Under the pieces are notes generated by a model. The model had not been told where the DNA came from, did not search any database, and worked only from the letters and a program-made list of their open reading frames with translations. The position numbers were made by a program, and so were the translations under genes. A stretch of DNA of 64,000 nt from Aegilops tauschii subsp. strangulata (taxonomy: Eukaryota > Streptophyta > Magnoliopsida > Poales > Poaceae): NCBI RefSeq assembly GCF_002575655.3, contig NC_053039.3, forward strand, positions 375,077,633 through 375,141,632, read 5' to 3'. Below are positions 1 to 12,222 of the stretch, one piece after another (within the stretch, counting starts at the first letter, position 1; every line of letters starts with the position of its first letter).

Positions 1-1560
1 GGAGTTTTAGCACAAGTTTAAGCATTCACAATACATTTCAAGGAAGCATGGCAAGAGTATATGTGAGCAGCGGGAAGTAAAGCATGCAAGTTGCAAGAAA
101 GTAAAGGGATGGGATTGAAGTTTGCAAACGCAATTGGAGACACGGAAATTTTTGGCGTGGTTTCGATAGGTGGTGCTATCGTACATCCACGTTGATGGAG
201 ACTTCAAACCACGAAGGGTAATGGTTGCGCGAGTCCATGGAGGGCTCCACCCACGAAGGGTCCACGAAGAAGCAACCTTGTCTATCCCACCATGGACATC
301 GCCCATGAAGGACTTGCCTCACTCGGGTAGATCTTCACGAAGTAGGCGATCTTCTTGCCCTTACAAACTTCTTGGTTCAACCCCACAACATGTCGAAGGC
401 TCCCAAGCGACACCTAACCAATCTAGGAGACACCACTCTTCAAAAGGTAATAGATGGTGTGTTGATGATGAACTCCTTGCTCTTGTGCTTCAAATGATAG
501 TCTCCCCAACACTCAACTCTCTCTCACTGATTTGGATTGGGTGGAAAGAAGATTTGAGTGGAAAGCAACTTGGGGAAGGCTAGAGATCAAGATTCTTGTG
601 GTAGAATTGGAATATCTTGGTCTCAACACATGAGTAGGTGGTTCTCTCTCAGAAAATGAGTAGTGAAAGTGTAGGCACATTCTGATGCCTCTCTTCAAAT
701 GGAGATGGGGGTGGAGGGGTATATATAGCCTCCACACAAAATCCAACCCTTACACACATATGACCCAACTCGGTCAGACCGATTATGTGAACTCGGTGAG
801 ACCGAAGCAGTTCAAAATGTGAACGTTAGGAATCTCGGTGGGACCGACAGAGACAACTCGCTGCGACCGATGTGCAAGGGCTAGGGCAAACATAAAATCG
901 GTTGGACCGATTACTTCAACTTGGTGAGACCGAAGTAGAGTAATAGGCAACAGAGAGAATGACAGGCAACTCGGTGTGACCGGTTTCACTGACTCAGTGA
1001 GACCGAAATAGTGAAACACATCACAGTGAGAATGCAAGGCCATCTCGGTGAGACCGAGATCCATATCGGTGTGACCGAAGTGTCTAGGGTTTTGGCAGTG
1101 GCTATGTCAAGAGAACTCAGTGGCCCCGGATGGAACTTCAGTGGGGCCATGTTTGACTTTTGGTTTTGGACATATTTGGAAGTGAGAAAGTGGTTGAGGG
1201 TTTTGGAGCATATCACTAAGCATTTTGAGCAAGTAGACCATTAAGCAACGGCTCATCCCCTTTTAATAGTATTGACTTTTCCTATAGACTCAGTGTGATC
1301 TTGGATCACTAAAATGGAAATGTAGAGTCTTGAGATTTTGCCAATCTTTGTCCTTAGCATTTTGAAGGGGTTCCACATCCTCTTGTCCTTGCCACGCCAT
1401 TGTTGAACTTATCTGAAATATATTAGATAAAAGTATTAGTCCAACAAGAGATATGTTGACATTAATTTTCAAAATCACCCAAGGGGCACTTGTGCTTTCA
1501 ATCTCCCCATTTTTGATAATTGATGACAACATACATCAAAGCTTTAGATTAAGTGATGTG
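1..1560. repeat. Triticeae dispersed repeat (LTR-element type), family not assigned
   Basis: This AT/GC-mixed tract has no convincing protein. It contains direct phrases about CCACGAAGGGT and a TATA-like GTATATATAGCC at about 720-730, followed by an array of CGGTGAGACCGA motifs. I recognise the style of sequence as a high-copy Triticeae repeat that usually lies in or near LTR retrotransposons. No LTR ends or target duplications are visible here, so boundaries and family are open. Open frames across it are short, unrelated to one another and best read as chance. Confidence 0.45.
771..1077. repeat. Array of ten near-palindromic CGGTGAGACCGA motifs
   Basis: About ten copies of a 12-14 base motif (consensus CTCGGTGAGACCGA) start near 771, 791, 834, 857, 897, 920, 971, 992, 1043 and 1064. 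The half-sites TCGGT and ACCGA make each copy an imperfect dyad. Spacing is irregular (about 20-50 bp), so this is a motif cluster rather than a strict tandem repeat. Confidence 0.75.
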
Positions 1561-1799
1561 GGCATAGACACCATAGATACTTCTACAAATATTACACGAG
1601 ACATTTCTCAGGTAATTTCTATTGATAAAGCTATAATATTATATTTTATTATCGGGAAAAAAAATACTACACATATTTGTGTTTTATGCAGAATTATTGA
1701 AAACACATATACACTGCGTATTGAAAGGTGGAATTATACTGAAGATTTTTAAGCATATGAGTATTTAACTCCTAGATGCCAATGTGTGTGCTCAAACCA

Positions 1800-2640
1800 A
1801 GTAGAAGAAGCTCACGTACATGCATCCAAGGGACCAGTACTAAGTCAAAGCATAATGCATGTGTTACATTATACGTGCGTGTGCACACATGGGCTGGCCC
1901 AGGAGCATTAGTGCATGTGTACGCATAGGCGAGCACATCCCAATATGGAGGCTGTTTCATGCCTTCTTTCGTCAACGCCGTCATACAATCCTTTAATAAA
2001 TAGCAGTCTATGTTAGGGTTTCAACTCGGGTTTAGTTTAGAGAAGTTTAGCTATTGCTATTTTTATTTGTCTTCGCTCGTAGCTGCTAGTGCGACCGTCA
2101 AGACATCCTATCGGAACCCCATCTTATGAGATTTAATTCACCTAGCATATTCGCAATTTCAGATTGCTTAGCTATTATTTTCTTGCATGTTTTTCGATTT
2201 GCCTGCAGGAAAAATCATTCGTGGATAGGTCGATTGCACCGTTGGCTCGGTCGATAACGCTGTGGAGTTGGTTCAGCGATTGCGATGGATATCAGTCATG
2301 TACGGTTCTCCTTGTATGGTTGGTAGCCGGATCGTGAGGGTCAAGTCCCACCCAAAATCATAGTTATCTTTCTCTCATCGAAAGATCGGGCCCCAGTTCA
2401 CATCAAGTGGGATCAGTTTTCAGGTTCATCAGTGAGAAATTTATAGTTTTATTAGGTTAGATTGTTTTCCAGTCCTACAACCCACAAAAAAGCAAAAAAA
2501 TAGATTAGTTCATCCGCTGCATCTACTTTTTAGCCTTTAGCAATTTTTGCATCTTGTATTTGTGTAGTTGAATTTTTGGTTGCATTCATCTAATACTTAG
2601 ATTAGTTTGGGAGAAAATCATATACTAGATCAATCTGTTT
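1800..2640 (+). repeat. Possible LTR end and leader remnant
   Basis: The tract carries a TGGGATCAG site at 2408-2416, one base away from the TGGTATCAG primer-binding core of tRNA-iMet-primed elements. A purine- and AT-rich leader-like stretch follows it. A promoter-like AATAAATAGCAG lies near 1994. No TG...CA boundary or target duplication could be fixed. It may be an old LTR plus leader in plus orientation, but that is only a suggestion. Confidence 0.2.
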
Positions 2641-3133
2641 TTGTCCACTCCCCTAATCTGTCCGTCGTCGCGCACGCATCGTCCACCGCTTTTCAAGCAT
2701 ACGCGTTGTCTGGCTAGATCAAACCTTTTTTTGTCTATCATAATTTTTGGACAACGCTAACGCCTACACGTGTGGTGGATGGGAAACCCGCCCACACGCC
2801 CTATAACATACAGACTGCGCCATGTCACCGCATGCATGCATGTGGGAATCTTTTTGGATTTTCAGTTTTTAAAATGTTTTTTCTCTTTCTCTTAAATAAA
2901 AAAACCGATTGAAGATCTGTTTCCATCATTAAATCCCTCGCGACGAGATCTTCGAAACTAGATGTCATATCAATATATTTCGACGAATTATTTTTGTGTT
3001 AAAAGTTGCCGTGTCTATCGCACGTGAATTACCATGGTGTTTACATTGAAGTTGCTATGATATGTTTCACCTATTTTATTCTATATTTAAAAGTAAATTT
3101 TGACATATTATAAAATGGGGAATTAAGAAAACT
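2641..3133. repeat. AT-rich background repeat, left piece
   Basis: No gene is visible. The sequence is AT-rich, with phrases such as AATTACCATGG and GAAGTTGCTATGA. Similar TTGCCATG-type wording returns at about 9.1-9.7 kb, 11.7-12.2 kb and 34.4-34.6 kb. It probably belongs to one older dispersed element into which the younger elements inserted, but copy-to-copy alignment was not possible. Confidence 0.3.
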
Positions 3134-4754
3134 AGAAATCAACAATATAAGGTCTAAACTTATCACATGCAAATACAACTGCTAAAAATTCTTTCTGAGT
3201 AGTAGCATAATTTCTCTGGGCACTGTCTAGAGTTTTACTAGCATATTGAATAACATTTAATTTCTTATCAACTCTTTGTCGTAAAACAACACCAACAGCA
3301 TAATCACTAGCATCACACATAATTTCAAAGGGTAGGTTCAATCAGGTGGCTGAACAATAGGAGTAGAAATCAAGGCTTTCTTAAGTATTTCAAATGCTTC
3401 TACACAATCATCATAAAAAACAAAAGGGATATCTTTTTGTAAGAGATTAGTGAGAGGCCTAGAAACTGTAACTATTCTTTGGGAGGCCTAAAAACAAAAG
3501 GAATATCTTTCAATAACCTGTAACTATTCTTTGAGGAATCAATACATTCTTATCATTAGGAACAACAGTTATACCTCCCTTGTTAGGGACACAATGAACA
3601 AGACTTACCCATTGACTATCAGCAATAGGATAAATTATACCTGCCTCCAAAAGCTTTAGTATTTCATTTCTAACCACTTCTTTCATCTTAGGATTTAACC
3701 GTCATTGATGATCAACAACTGGTTTAGCGTCTTTCTCCAATTTTATCTTGTGCTGGCATAAAGTGGGACTAATGCCCTTAAGATCATCAAGAGTATATCC
3801 AATAGCGACATGGTGCTTCTTCAGAGTTTTCAATAATTTCTTTTCTTCATGCTTTGAAAGGTTAGCACTAATAATAACAGGATATATCTTCTTTTCATCA
3901 AAATAAGCATATTTCAGAGTATCAGGTAATTGTTTAAACTCAAACACGGGATCACCCTTAGGTGGAGGAGGGTCCCCAAGGATTTCAATAGGCAAATTGT
4001 GTTTCAAAATAGGTCCCTGATTAAAGAATACTTCATCTATTTCCCTTCTTTCATTCATAAACATATCATTTTCATGGTCTAGCAAATATTGTTCTAAAGG
4101 ATCATTAGGAGGCACGGCAATAGAAGCAAGACCAATAATTTCATCTTTACTAGGCAATTCTTTATCATGGGGTTGTCTACGAAATTTAGAGAAATTAAAA
4201 TCATGAGACATATCTCCCAAACTAACAGTAACAATATCTTTCTCGCAGTCTATCCTAACATTAACAATATTCAAGAAGGGTCTACCAAATATAATGGGAC
4301 AAAAATTATCTTGTGGGAAGGCAAGAACAAGAAAATCAGTAGGATATTTTATCTTCCCACACAAGACTTCAACATCTCTAACAATCCCAACCGGTGATAT
4401 AGTATCTCTATTAGCAAGCTTAATAGTGACATCAATATCCTCTATCTCAGCAGGTGCAATATCATTCATAATTTCTTTATATAAGGTATAAGGAATTGCA
4501 CTCACACTAGCACCCACATCACATAAGCCATGATAACAATGATCTCCTATTTTAACAGAAACAACAGGCATGCCAACAACAGGTCTATGTTTGTCTTTAG
4601 TATCGGGTTTAGCAATCCTAGCAGCTTCATCACAGAAATAAATAACATGCCCATCAATATTATCAACCAACAGATCTTTAACCATAGCAATACTAGGTTC
4701 GACTTTAATTTGTTCAGAGGGTGTATGTGTTTTAGTATTACTCTTATGAACCAC
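3134..4754 (-). pseudogene. pol: Protease - truncated RT - RNase H remnant of the Gypsy pol
   Basis: A 350-codon open stretch (4754-3702) carries a retropepsin-like domain. The usual D(T/S)G catalytic triplet appears as DVGAS near residue 78. The family hallmark IIFGRPFLN follows at about residues 153-161. The LPDTLKYAYFDEKK linker then leads into the start of RT. Only fragments of RT are present between 3700 and 3340: the expected catalytic YMDD-type region is absent, which points to an internal deletion of several hundred bases. A short RNase H frame (3341-3132, motif CDASDYAVG) follows and is cut off at the element boundary. The product is non-functional. The Athila-lineage assignment rests on the motifs and the PBS. 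Confidence 0.75.
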
Positions 4755-4899
4755 AGTTGAAGCTTTAGCATGATCCTTTATTCTAACAGGGAATGGTGGC
4801 TTCTCAATATAAGCAGTGGGAACAATAGGATCAACATTATAAATAATAGTTTCTTCTTCAACTTTAATAGGTTCAGCTAATTTAACTTCAATGGGAGGA

Positions 4900-5728
4900 T
4901 GATATTTAAACCACTTATCCTTAGGGAGATCAACATGAGTAGCAAAAGATTCACAGAAAGAAGCTACTATCTAAGAGTCAAGACCATATTTAGTGCTAAA
5001 ATCACGAAAAGCATCGGTATCCATAAAAGATTTAACACAATCAAACTTGAGGTTTATACCTGACTCCTTACCTTCGTCGAGATCCCAATCTTTAGAGTTG
5101 CATTTAATCCTTTCCAATAAATCCTATTTGAATCCAATATCCTTCTTCATATAGGAACCAATACAAGAAGTATCGAGCATGGATCGATCATTATGAGAAA
5201 GCCGAGCATAAAAGTTTTGAATAATAATTTCTCTTGAGAGCTCATGATTGGGGCATGAATATAACATTGACTTAAGCTCCCTCAAGCTTGAGCGATACTT
5301 TCTCCTTCACGAGGCCAAAAATTATATATATAATTCCGATCACGATGAACTGGATGCATAGGATAAAACTTCTGATAAAATTCCAATTTCAACCGGTTGT
5401 AGTTCCATGATCCAATATCATCCAATAACCTAAACCATGTCAATGACTTGCCCTTCAAAGATAAAGGGAAGACTTTCTTCTTGACAACATCTCCGGGTAT
5501 ACCTGCAAGCTTAAATAATCCACAGACTTCATCCACATAGATTAGGTGCATATCGGGATGTAATGTTCCATCTCCTACATAAGGATTAGCTAGCAGTTTC
5601 TCTATCATACCCGAAGGAACTTCATAATAAATATTTTTAGTAGGTGCAGTAGGTTGAGGAGCAACTAATTGTGGTTCCGGTCGAGATGAAGATACCCCGA
5701 ACAAACCCCTCAAAGGATTATTTTCCAT
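4900..5728 (-). pseudogene. gag: Athila-type gag, broken
   Basis: Gag is the retroelement capsid/nucleocapsid precursor that packages element RNA. The frame opens with ATG at 5728-5726. It runs 148 codons through a typical retrotransposon-gag core (SLTWFRLL and FYQKFYP motifs, ending near YNFWPREGESIAQA). A stop interrupts it at 5282. The following sequence to about 4900 still encodes recognisable downstream gag, so the break is a simple nonsense change, not a deletion. It sits just inside the primer-binding site and upstream of the protease frame, the normal order. It cannot produce full-length Gag. Confidence 0.7.
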
Positions 5729-5804
5729 AGTAACAAGTGACAGTAAATTTCAGCACACTATATAAATGTTTCCTTACCAAATTCCACTTACCAAAGGAAC
5801 TTCA

Positions 5805-5823
5805 CTCCCCGACAACGGTGCCA
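5805..5823 (-). other. Primer-binding site of the Sabrina-like element
   Basis: The minus-strand sequence TGGCACCGTTGTCGGGGAG lies 11 bp inside the LTR. It resembles the Athila-type site TGGCGCCGTTGCCGGGGA with two C-to-T changes at CpG positions, as expected from methylation-driven decay. Confidence 0.7.
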
Positions 5824-5834
5824 GAAAAGAGTCT

Positions 5835-7354
5835 TGATGACTCACAAGTATAGGGGATCTATCGTAGTCCTTTCGATAAGTAAGAGTGTCGAACCCAACG
5901 AGGAGCATAAGGAAATGACAAGTGGTTTTCAGTAAGGTATTCTCTGCAAGCACTAAAATTATCGGTAACAGATAGTTTTGTGATAGGATAAATCGTAACG
6001 GGTAACAAGTAATAAAAGTAAACAAGGTGCATCAAGGTGGCCCAATCCTTTTTGTAGCAAAGGACAAGCCTGGACGAACTCTAATATGATGCAAAGTGCT
6101 CCCGAGGACACATGGGAATTATTGTCAAGTTAGTTTTCATCATGCTCATATGATTCACGTTCCTTACTTTGATAATTTGATATGTGGGTGGACCGGTGCT
6201 TGGGAGCTGCCCTTCCTTGGACAAGCCTCCCACTTATGATTAACCCCTCTCGCAAGCATCCGCAACTACGAAAGAAAAATTAAGGTAAACCTAACCATAG
6301 CATGAAACATATGGATCCAAATCAGCCCCTTACGAAGCAACGCATAAACTAGGGTTTAAGCTTCTGTCACTCTAGCAACCCATCATCTACTTATTACTTC
6401 CCAATGCCTTCCCCTAGGCCCAAATAATGGTGAAGTGTCATGTAGTCTACGTTCACATAACACCACTAGAGGAGAGACAACATACATCTCATCAAAATAT
6501 CGAACGAATACCAAATTCACATGATGACTTATAACAAGACTTCTCCCATGTCCTCAGGAACAAACGTAACTACTCACAAAGCATATTCTTAATCATAATC
6601 AGAGGAGTATTAATTATCATTAAGGATCTGAACATATGATCTTCCACCGAATAAACCAACTAGCATCAACTACAAGGAGTAATCATCACTACTAGCAACC
6701 CACAGGTACCAATCTGAGGTTTTGGAACCAAGATCGAATACAAGAGATGAACTAGGGTTTGAGAGGATATGGTGCTGGTGAAGATGTTGATGGAGATTGA
6801 CCCTCCCTCGATGATAGGATCGATGGTGATGACGATGGCGATGATTTTCCCCTCCAGGAGGGATGTTTCCCCGGCAGAACAGCTCCGCCGGAGCCCTAGA
6901 TTGGTTCTGCACAGGTTCCGCCTCGAGACGGCGGCTCTTCGTCCCGAAAGCTTCCCTATGATTTTTCCAGGGTAGAAGACACCATATAGCAGAAGATGGG
7001 CACCGGAGGCCTGCCAGGGGGCCCACAAGGTCAGGGGCGCGCCTAGGGGGGTGGGGCGCGCCCTCCACCCTTGTGGCTGGTTGGTGGCCCCCTCTGGTAC
7101 TTTCTTCGCCCAATATTTTTTATATATTCCAAAAATAATCTCCATAAAGTTTCAGGTCTTTTGGAGTTGTGTAGAATAGGTCTCTAATATTTGCTCCTTT
7201 TCCAGCCCAGAATTCCAGCTGCCAGATTCTCCCTCTTCATGTAAACCTTGTAAAATAAGAGAGAATAGCCATAAGTATTGTGATATAATGTGTAATAATA
7301 GCCCATAATGCAATAAATATCAACATAAAAACATGATGCAAAATGGACGTATCA
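5835..7354 (-). repeat. 5' LTR of the Sabrina-like element
   Basis: This 1520-bp LTR has TG...CA ends (on the plus strand it opens TGATGACTCAC and closes GGACGTATCA). It is next to the primer-binding site on the gag side, so it is the 5' LTR of a minus-strand element. It is the only LTR of this element in the window. Confidence 0.8.
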
Positions 7355-7762
7355 CATGCATCTCAAAATATTAATTTCATGGCAAACAGAATAACGCAAT
7401 AAGCAAGATGACATAAATGTAGCCAGGAAAAGATCAATTCATATGATCAAAACACGTCATTTTATCCTTAGTGGCAACAATACAATATGTGCATTTATCC
7501 CTCGTGTCACGGGACAAGATCACCGCAAGATTGAACTCACTACCATGCACCACTCCCTCTGAAGATCTATTCAACTATCTTGGCCAAGGAAAACTCATAG
7601 ATCAGAAAACATACATAGCTATAAAATTACATAAGAGAAAGACTCAAAGAGAATCAATATAAATCAATGAACAATCAGATCATAAATCCATAATTCATCG
7701 GATCCCAAAAACACACACCGCAAGAATTACATCGAATAGATCTCTGAAGATAGTTGTATTGA

Positions 7763-7793
<31 letters not shown>

Positions 7794-8369
7794 CATCTAG
7801 CTACTATTATGAACCCACAGGTCCTGATATAACTACTCACACAACATCATGAATGCAACAAGGTTGATGAAGATGGCCTCCCCAATGATTCCCCCCTCCT
7901 CCGGGACTGACAAAAAACGGCTCCAGATGGGATCGCTTTGAAACAGAGGCTTGCGGCGATGATAAAATTGTTTCGGATCTCGTTCTAAGTGCTTTAGAAT
8001 ATGTGAGAATTTATAGGCCAAGAATTAGGGCAAGAGGGTGCTTGTGGATCCCACAAGCCTGGCAAGTGTGCCCCCCTCCAGGTCGCCCCCCCGGGGCTCG
8101 TGAGAGCCTTGTGGGTCTTCTAGTCTCTCCCCGAAGCTTCTAATGTTGCATATATTCCAGAAAAATTCCTCGTAAATTTTCATCGTGTTTGGGCATTCCT
8201 AGATATGAATTTTCTACAAAACCAAAAACATGAAAAAAAGGAATTGTCACCGGGCACTAAATTAATAGGTTAGTCCAGAAAATAATATAAAATAACATAA
8301 AAAGCATACAAAAGTGATAATATAATGACATTTAACAATCAAAATTATAGATACGTCTGAGATGTATCA
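7355..8369 (-). repeat. Older Gypsy-type LTR remnant, host of the Sabrina-like insertion
   Basis: The right end reads GATACGTCTGAGATGTATCA, which on the minus strand is a TGATACATCTCAGACG start typical of several Triticeae Gypsy LTRs. Inside it are the phrases seen in such LTRs (CATGCATCT...AAGCAAGATGACAT). A GA microsatellite lies at 7766-7792. The left portion is missing because of the Sabrina-like insertion and truncation. No coding sequence remains. Confidence 0.5.
7766..7792. repeat. (GA)n microsatellite
   Basis: An uninterrupted run of about ten GA units lies inside the old LTR remnant. Confidence 0.85.
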
Positions 8370-10186
8370 ACGTGTTGCCACGCCAACTCTAAAAATCCTT
8401 CGTTTCACATGGAAAACGCGTGAACGTGGTGGTTATACCCCCACCTAGCCTCATCCCACTCGCCACATTCGCCCCGTATTCGCTTCTCGCCCTCCCCTTC
8501 TTCGACTACTTCGGTGTCATCACATTTGCCCGTCGATTCGTGCAGTGTCGCTTGCTGATGACGACTTCATGGATGAGTCTGTGGTCGTCGTCGACCTCGC
8601 ACCCAGCAACCACGCCTAGTGACCATGATGCCGGTTACCATGGCTCGACGACCGTGAACCGACTACGGCACCCTCAATCGACCGCACCCGACAATCAGCA
8701 CCAACCAGCGCCCCTGGTGGCCGCAGCACCGATTACGACCGAGCTCCGCCTACCTACAATGGTTGTTGCGCCAGTAGTGTGATGGAGGCCGCATTGGGTT
8801 AATCACGACCCCGCCTCCATTTTCTCCTCGTGACGTAGAGGAGAGCATGGTGATGTGGTGGCCCTTGACGGTGGCGAGCTGAGAGTTGCTGCTTGTTGAT
8901 GCAGAGAGATTGCTGGTTGCCTTGGCCTCCGATAGCATCTTTGAGCCCCTTTCGACAGGGCAGGCTGCACGTCACAGGTATGCCCTCCTCTTCTTCTCCC
9001 TCCTTTTTTGTCTAGTCCTCGGTCTACTTCGTCATGTTGTGTCGATTAGATTATTTCCAATAGCTTGTGGTGCTAGTCGCCTTTGATATATCTTGTTCTA
9101 AAAATCATTTGCTACCAATAGAGCAGCTAATTTTTGGACTGAGGGGATGAAATTTTGAGGTTTTTTTGCTGTAGTGGATGATGGACCATGGCAAATGTTC
9201 TATCCTGATGCGTGGAAACTTCTAAGAAAACTTGTTATCTACACATGATAAAATAAACTACAAAATCTAAGGTTCCCATGGAAAATTTGAAACATTTTAT
9301 TTCTCTATAACATGGCATTTTAGATAATTATTTTAATATTCATATGGCAACTATTGGTATTTAATTTTTCTAACTCATGTTTGAAAATGTTAGATAATTT
9401 TTGTTTTTTCTAAGAAAATTTTATTCGCTACACATTGTCAATATTTGAAAAGTGTTTCTTGTGGTCTCATGGCAATTTCAGAATATTTTATTTTGCAAAA
9501 AACATGGCAATTTTAGAACTTACGTGTATTGTTTACACAAGGTAAATTTAGGAGGTTTGATTCTTAAGTTATGATTTTTTGTAAATGCTTATTCTTGTCA
9601 TATGGCGAAATAATGAGTGGATTTTCACTCATTTTTACCTATGTTTAAATCAGATATTTTCAGATTTTTATGAGAGAATTACTTCGACTTTTCTATTAGT
9701 GACGAATCTATAATACCTAAACAGATGATCCCCACTAACTCTAATTCTCCCAACATGCAGCCCTCCACATCATCAAATGTGCCACATCATCATCCACTAA
9801 AATTATTTTGTAACACATGCATACCCCGATCTAATTGTTCTATTTCTAATGATCCATCGTACATGCATATTATTTGTTCAGGCACAATTACTTTTGAAAA
9901 TAATAGCTTTTGATCTAGGTCATTTGATTCATACAAAATTTATCACAAATTAATCTTTAAAATTCTGCAGCAACACGCGGAGGAATCACCTGGTAATTGT
10001 AAAAGATTGCAAATCTCCTTGATTAGTTTTGTTTCATGTAGAAATGAGCTATTTTAGGTGATAAATAAATTCATAAGAGAATTATATTGGGCGTGAAGAT
10101 CAATGCTAATCAACGGGAGACGCACAAATAGTTTCTAGAGGAGAAGGCGATGTGTGACTCGTACTACTGCTCGTACCACGTGCCAA
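8370..10186. other. Unassigned spacer
   Basis: The first 700 bp are GC-rich, with a 120-codon plus-strand frame (8420-8782) rich in Pro, Ser and Thr. It has no domain I recognise and an overlapping antisense frame, so I do not call it a gene. From about 9.1 kb the tract turns AT-rich with repeated CATGGCAA/TTGCCATG wording, like 2641-3133. I see no ends or duplications that define an element. Confidence 0.3.
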
Positions 10187-10194
10187 CGACTCCC

Positions 10195-10608
10195 CGGGGA
10201 AGACTTGTATAGGATCAGCCTTTTAGGTGAGATCATAGGATCAACTCAAATATTTCATATTTAGACAATTCACAAAAATATGAAAAAAAAAGTACAACAT
10301 ACCTGCGGGGTATGTCTACAACTCCAAAAAAATCAGCTCAAAACTCGATCTACAGTTAGCGATTCAAAAAAGACAAATCCTATTATGAATAGTACCAGCT
10401 TTGGGATGAATAGTATTTGACACTATTCACATCTGATTTTGTCTTTTTTGTTTCTCTAAGTGTAGTTCGATTTGGGAGCTGAAACTTTTTGAGCTTGTAC
10501 ATCAAACATGGATGTATGTCTCCAATTTTTTCAGAATTTTTTGACATGTTTTGTATCTTCAAAATGATTGATCTCACCTAAGAACAGATCCTATACAAGT
10601 CTTCCCCC
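10195..10608. mobile_element. 414-bp non-autonomous DNA transposon (MITE-like) with TIRs
   Basis: The two ends are inverted copies of GGGGAAGACTTGTATAGGATC, and the match continues through AGGTGAGATCA for about 34 bp with few mismatches. CGACTCCC flanks both sides (10187-10194 and 10609-10616), an 8-bp target duplication. The interior is AT-rich and non-coding. An 8-bp duplication suggests hAT. A one-base shift would give 9 bp and allow Mutator. Confidence 0.75.
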
Positions 10609-10616
10609 CGACTCCC

Positions 10617-11640
10617 TGGCGCCATGCTTGACAACTTCCCATGAAGGGGGTCTATGTTGATTTGCATCGGAGGCGCCCCAAAACCCTATAACACCCGTTT
10701 GCACTATATAAAGTAGAGGAAACCCTTTCGCCAAGAGGAAGTCATTCATCAAGCCAAGAATCGCTAGGCTGTCAATCACCATTCCCACCTACAACAAATG
10801 TCACCATCTCCAGTAGCCATAATACTTATGGTCAATAGTACATCGCGACCAATGTAAGACTTATAATCATTCATGTTTAAGTATCAATCATTACAATGTC
10901 TATTGCTTATGAATTATTCGCGATGTGTGAGTAGCCCCCTTGGGCTAAGGGTCGAGGCATCTCATGTATGTGCGTCAAGGGATCATTGGTTTACTTTGAT
11001 GTTAACAAATTTTCTATGTGTTGCACAACTTTTGCCTCATTTCCGTGATCATAGGACTTGCAGGTACGCAACAAATGGAAGATTGGACAGGGAGATATTA
11101 AGGACAGATAAGAGTGAGCAGCTATGAGGAATGTCGGTGACAGAAAGATTAATATGGTAGATGGAAGCGAGTCTGTGGGATAGATAATGTGCAGTCACGA
11201 AATGCCCAACGTATTGGTCCAATTTATTCCTTAATATAACTGAGGTAACCCCGTCAGCCAAAAGGGCCTTGGTTGGACAATAGAACCTTGATTCGGCGCT
11301 AGTCGGTCATGAGCTTATTTGAAGGCATTTCCCACAACAATTCATTGACAAGATATACGTTACAGCGTTGACCAGTGCCATGTTGTTTATCTAGATAAGA
11401 TCTGAGCACAAGTACAGTTGCAGGTAAAGCCTTTAGCCCTAGCCTATTTATTTTATTATTGTATTTTAGTTGCCTATACGATTTGATTCAAAAAACTGGA
11501 ACTCTTTGAGACAACAAGTTCTTGTATAAATCTTCTTGCTAAGCATCACTTCCCGTGGGTTCGATAAACCTAGGATATTTGGGGAAATAAACTACTTCTA
11601 CATCCGAAACCCGATCAAAGATATTCATAAATTTTGATTC
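10617..11640 (+). repeat. LTR-like remnant, family unknown
   Basis: No gene is visible. There is a TATA-like CACTATATAAAGTAG at about 10705-10719. The right part ends in a phrase (CCCGTGGGTTCGATAAACC) like the 3' end of many grass LTRs. No boundaries or target duplications were found. The several 60-90-codon frames overlap on both strands and look random. Confidence 0.25.
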
Positions 11641-12222
11641 CTTCCTTCTAAAAAAATGGTTTATTCACCCAACAATTTATGTTTAATACATCATTGCAGG
11701 TGCCAGGTCTTATTAGGTTTTCTTATTTTGAATGTCACTTCAACTCAACGTTTAGCTTTCTAGCAAATATAGATATTGGACCATTTTCAACTCCAGTTTC
11801 GGTAGTGGTGAAAATGATAGCTCCTGGCCATTGTTTTGATTAGTGGGAAATTTACATCTGCGTTAGCCATACTTACTTATGTTAACCAGAGTTGGCAATT
11901 TTTTACCATGTGGATTGTATTAATTTGCATTGATTTAGAAAACAATTTCCTAAATTTGACATGACTGACATGATTTTTTCATGTACATATAGATAGTTTC
12001 TATTTACTTTAGTGAAATAATTTTTTAATTTGCCATGAGTTAGAGAACAAATTTCGTTAAGTTTTCAGCAAATTCCCATGATCTTTAGGAGAATAAAATT
12101 CCTAAATTTGCCATGCGACTACTACAAAATTTCCTAAAGTTGCATGTCTTTCTTAGGAAAATTGTTTTTTCTCTAATTTGACATGTGATAAGTACAAGCT
12201 TTTCCTATAAAAAATCATGCTT
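11641..12222. repeat. AT-rich TTGCCATG-type background repeat
   Basis: Non-coding, AT-rich DNA with repeated AATTTGCCATG-like phrases. The same style resumes at 34375, beyond the LINE and nested Angela elements, which suggests it is the pre-insertion host sequence of the LINE. Confidence 0.35.

Larger units (their letters stand above)
3134..7354 (-). mobile_element. Truncated Athila-lineage Gypsy element, Sabrina-like
   Basis: Read on the minus strand, the order is LTR (7354-5835), primer-binding site, gag, aspartic protease, a deleted reverse transcriptase and the start of RNase H. The element stops abruptly at about 3134, so the rest of RNase H, the integrase and the 3' LTR are missing. 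LTR ends and protein sequence match what I remember of Triticeae Sabrina. It is inserted in an older LTR remnant (7355-8369). CATGC at 7355-7359 is the likely target site, but the partner copy is lost with the truncated end. Confidence 0.8.

Noticed and set aside
771..1077. CRISPR-like array of CGGTGAGACCGA motifs
   Set aside because: Repeats are too short and spacing is irregular. The setting is a eukaryotic dispersed repeat.
8420..8782. Possible small host gene, 120 codons
   Set aside because: No domain, Pro/Ser/Thr-rich composition, overlapped by an antisense frame, and flanked by decayed repeats.
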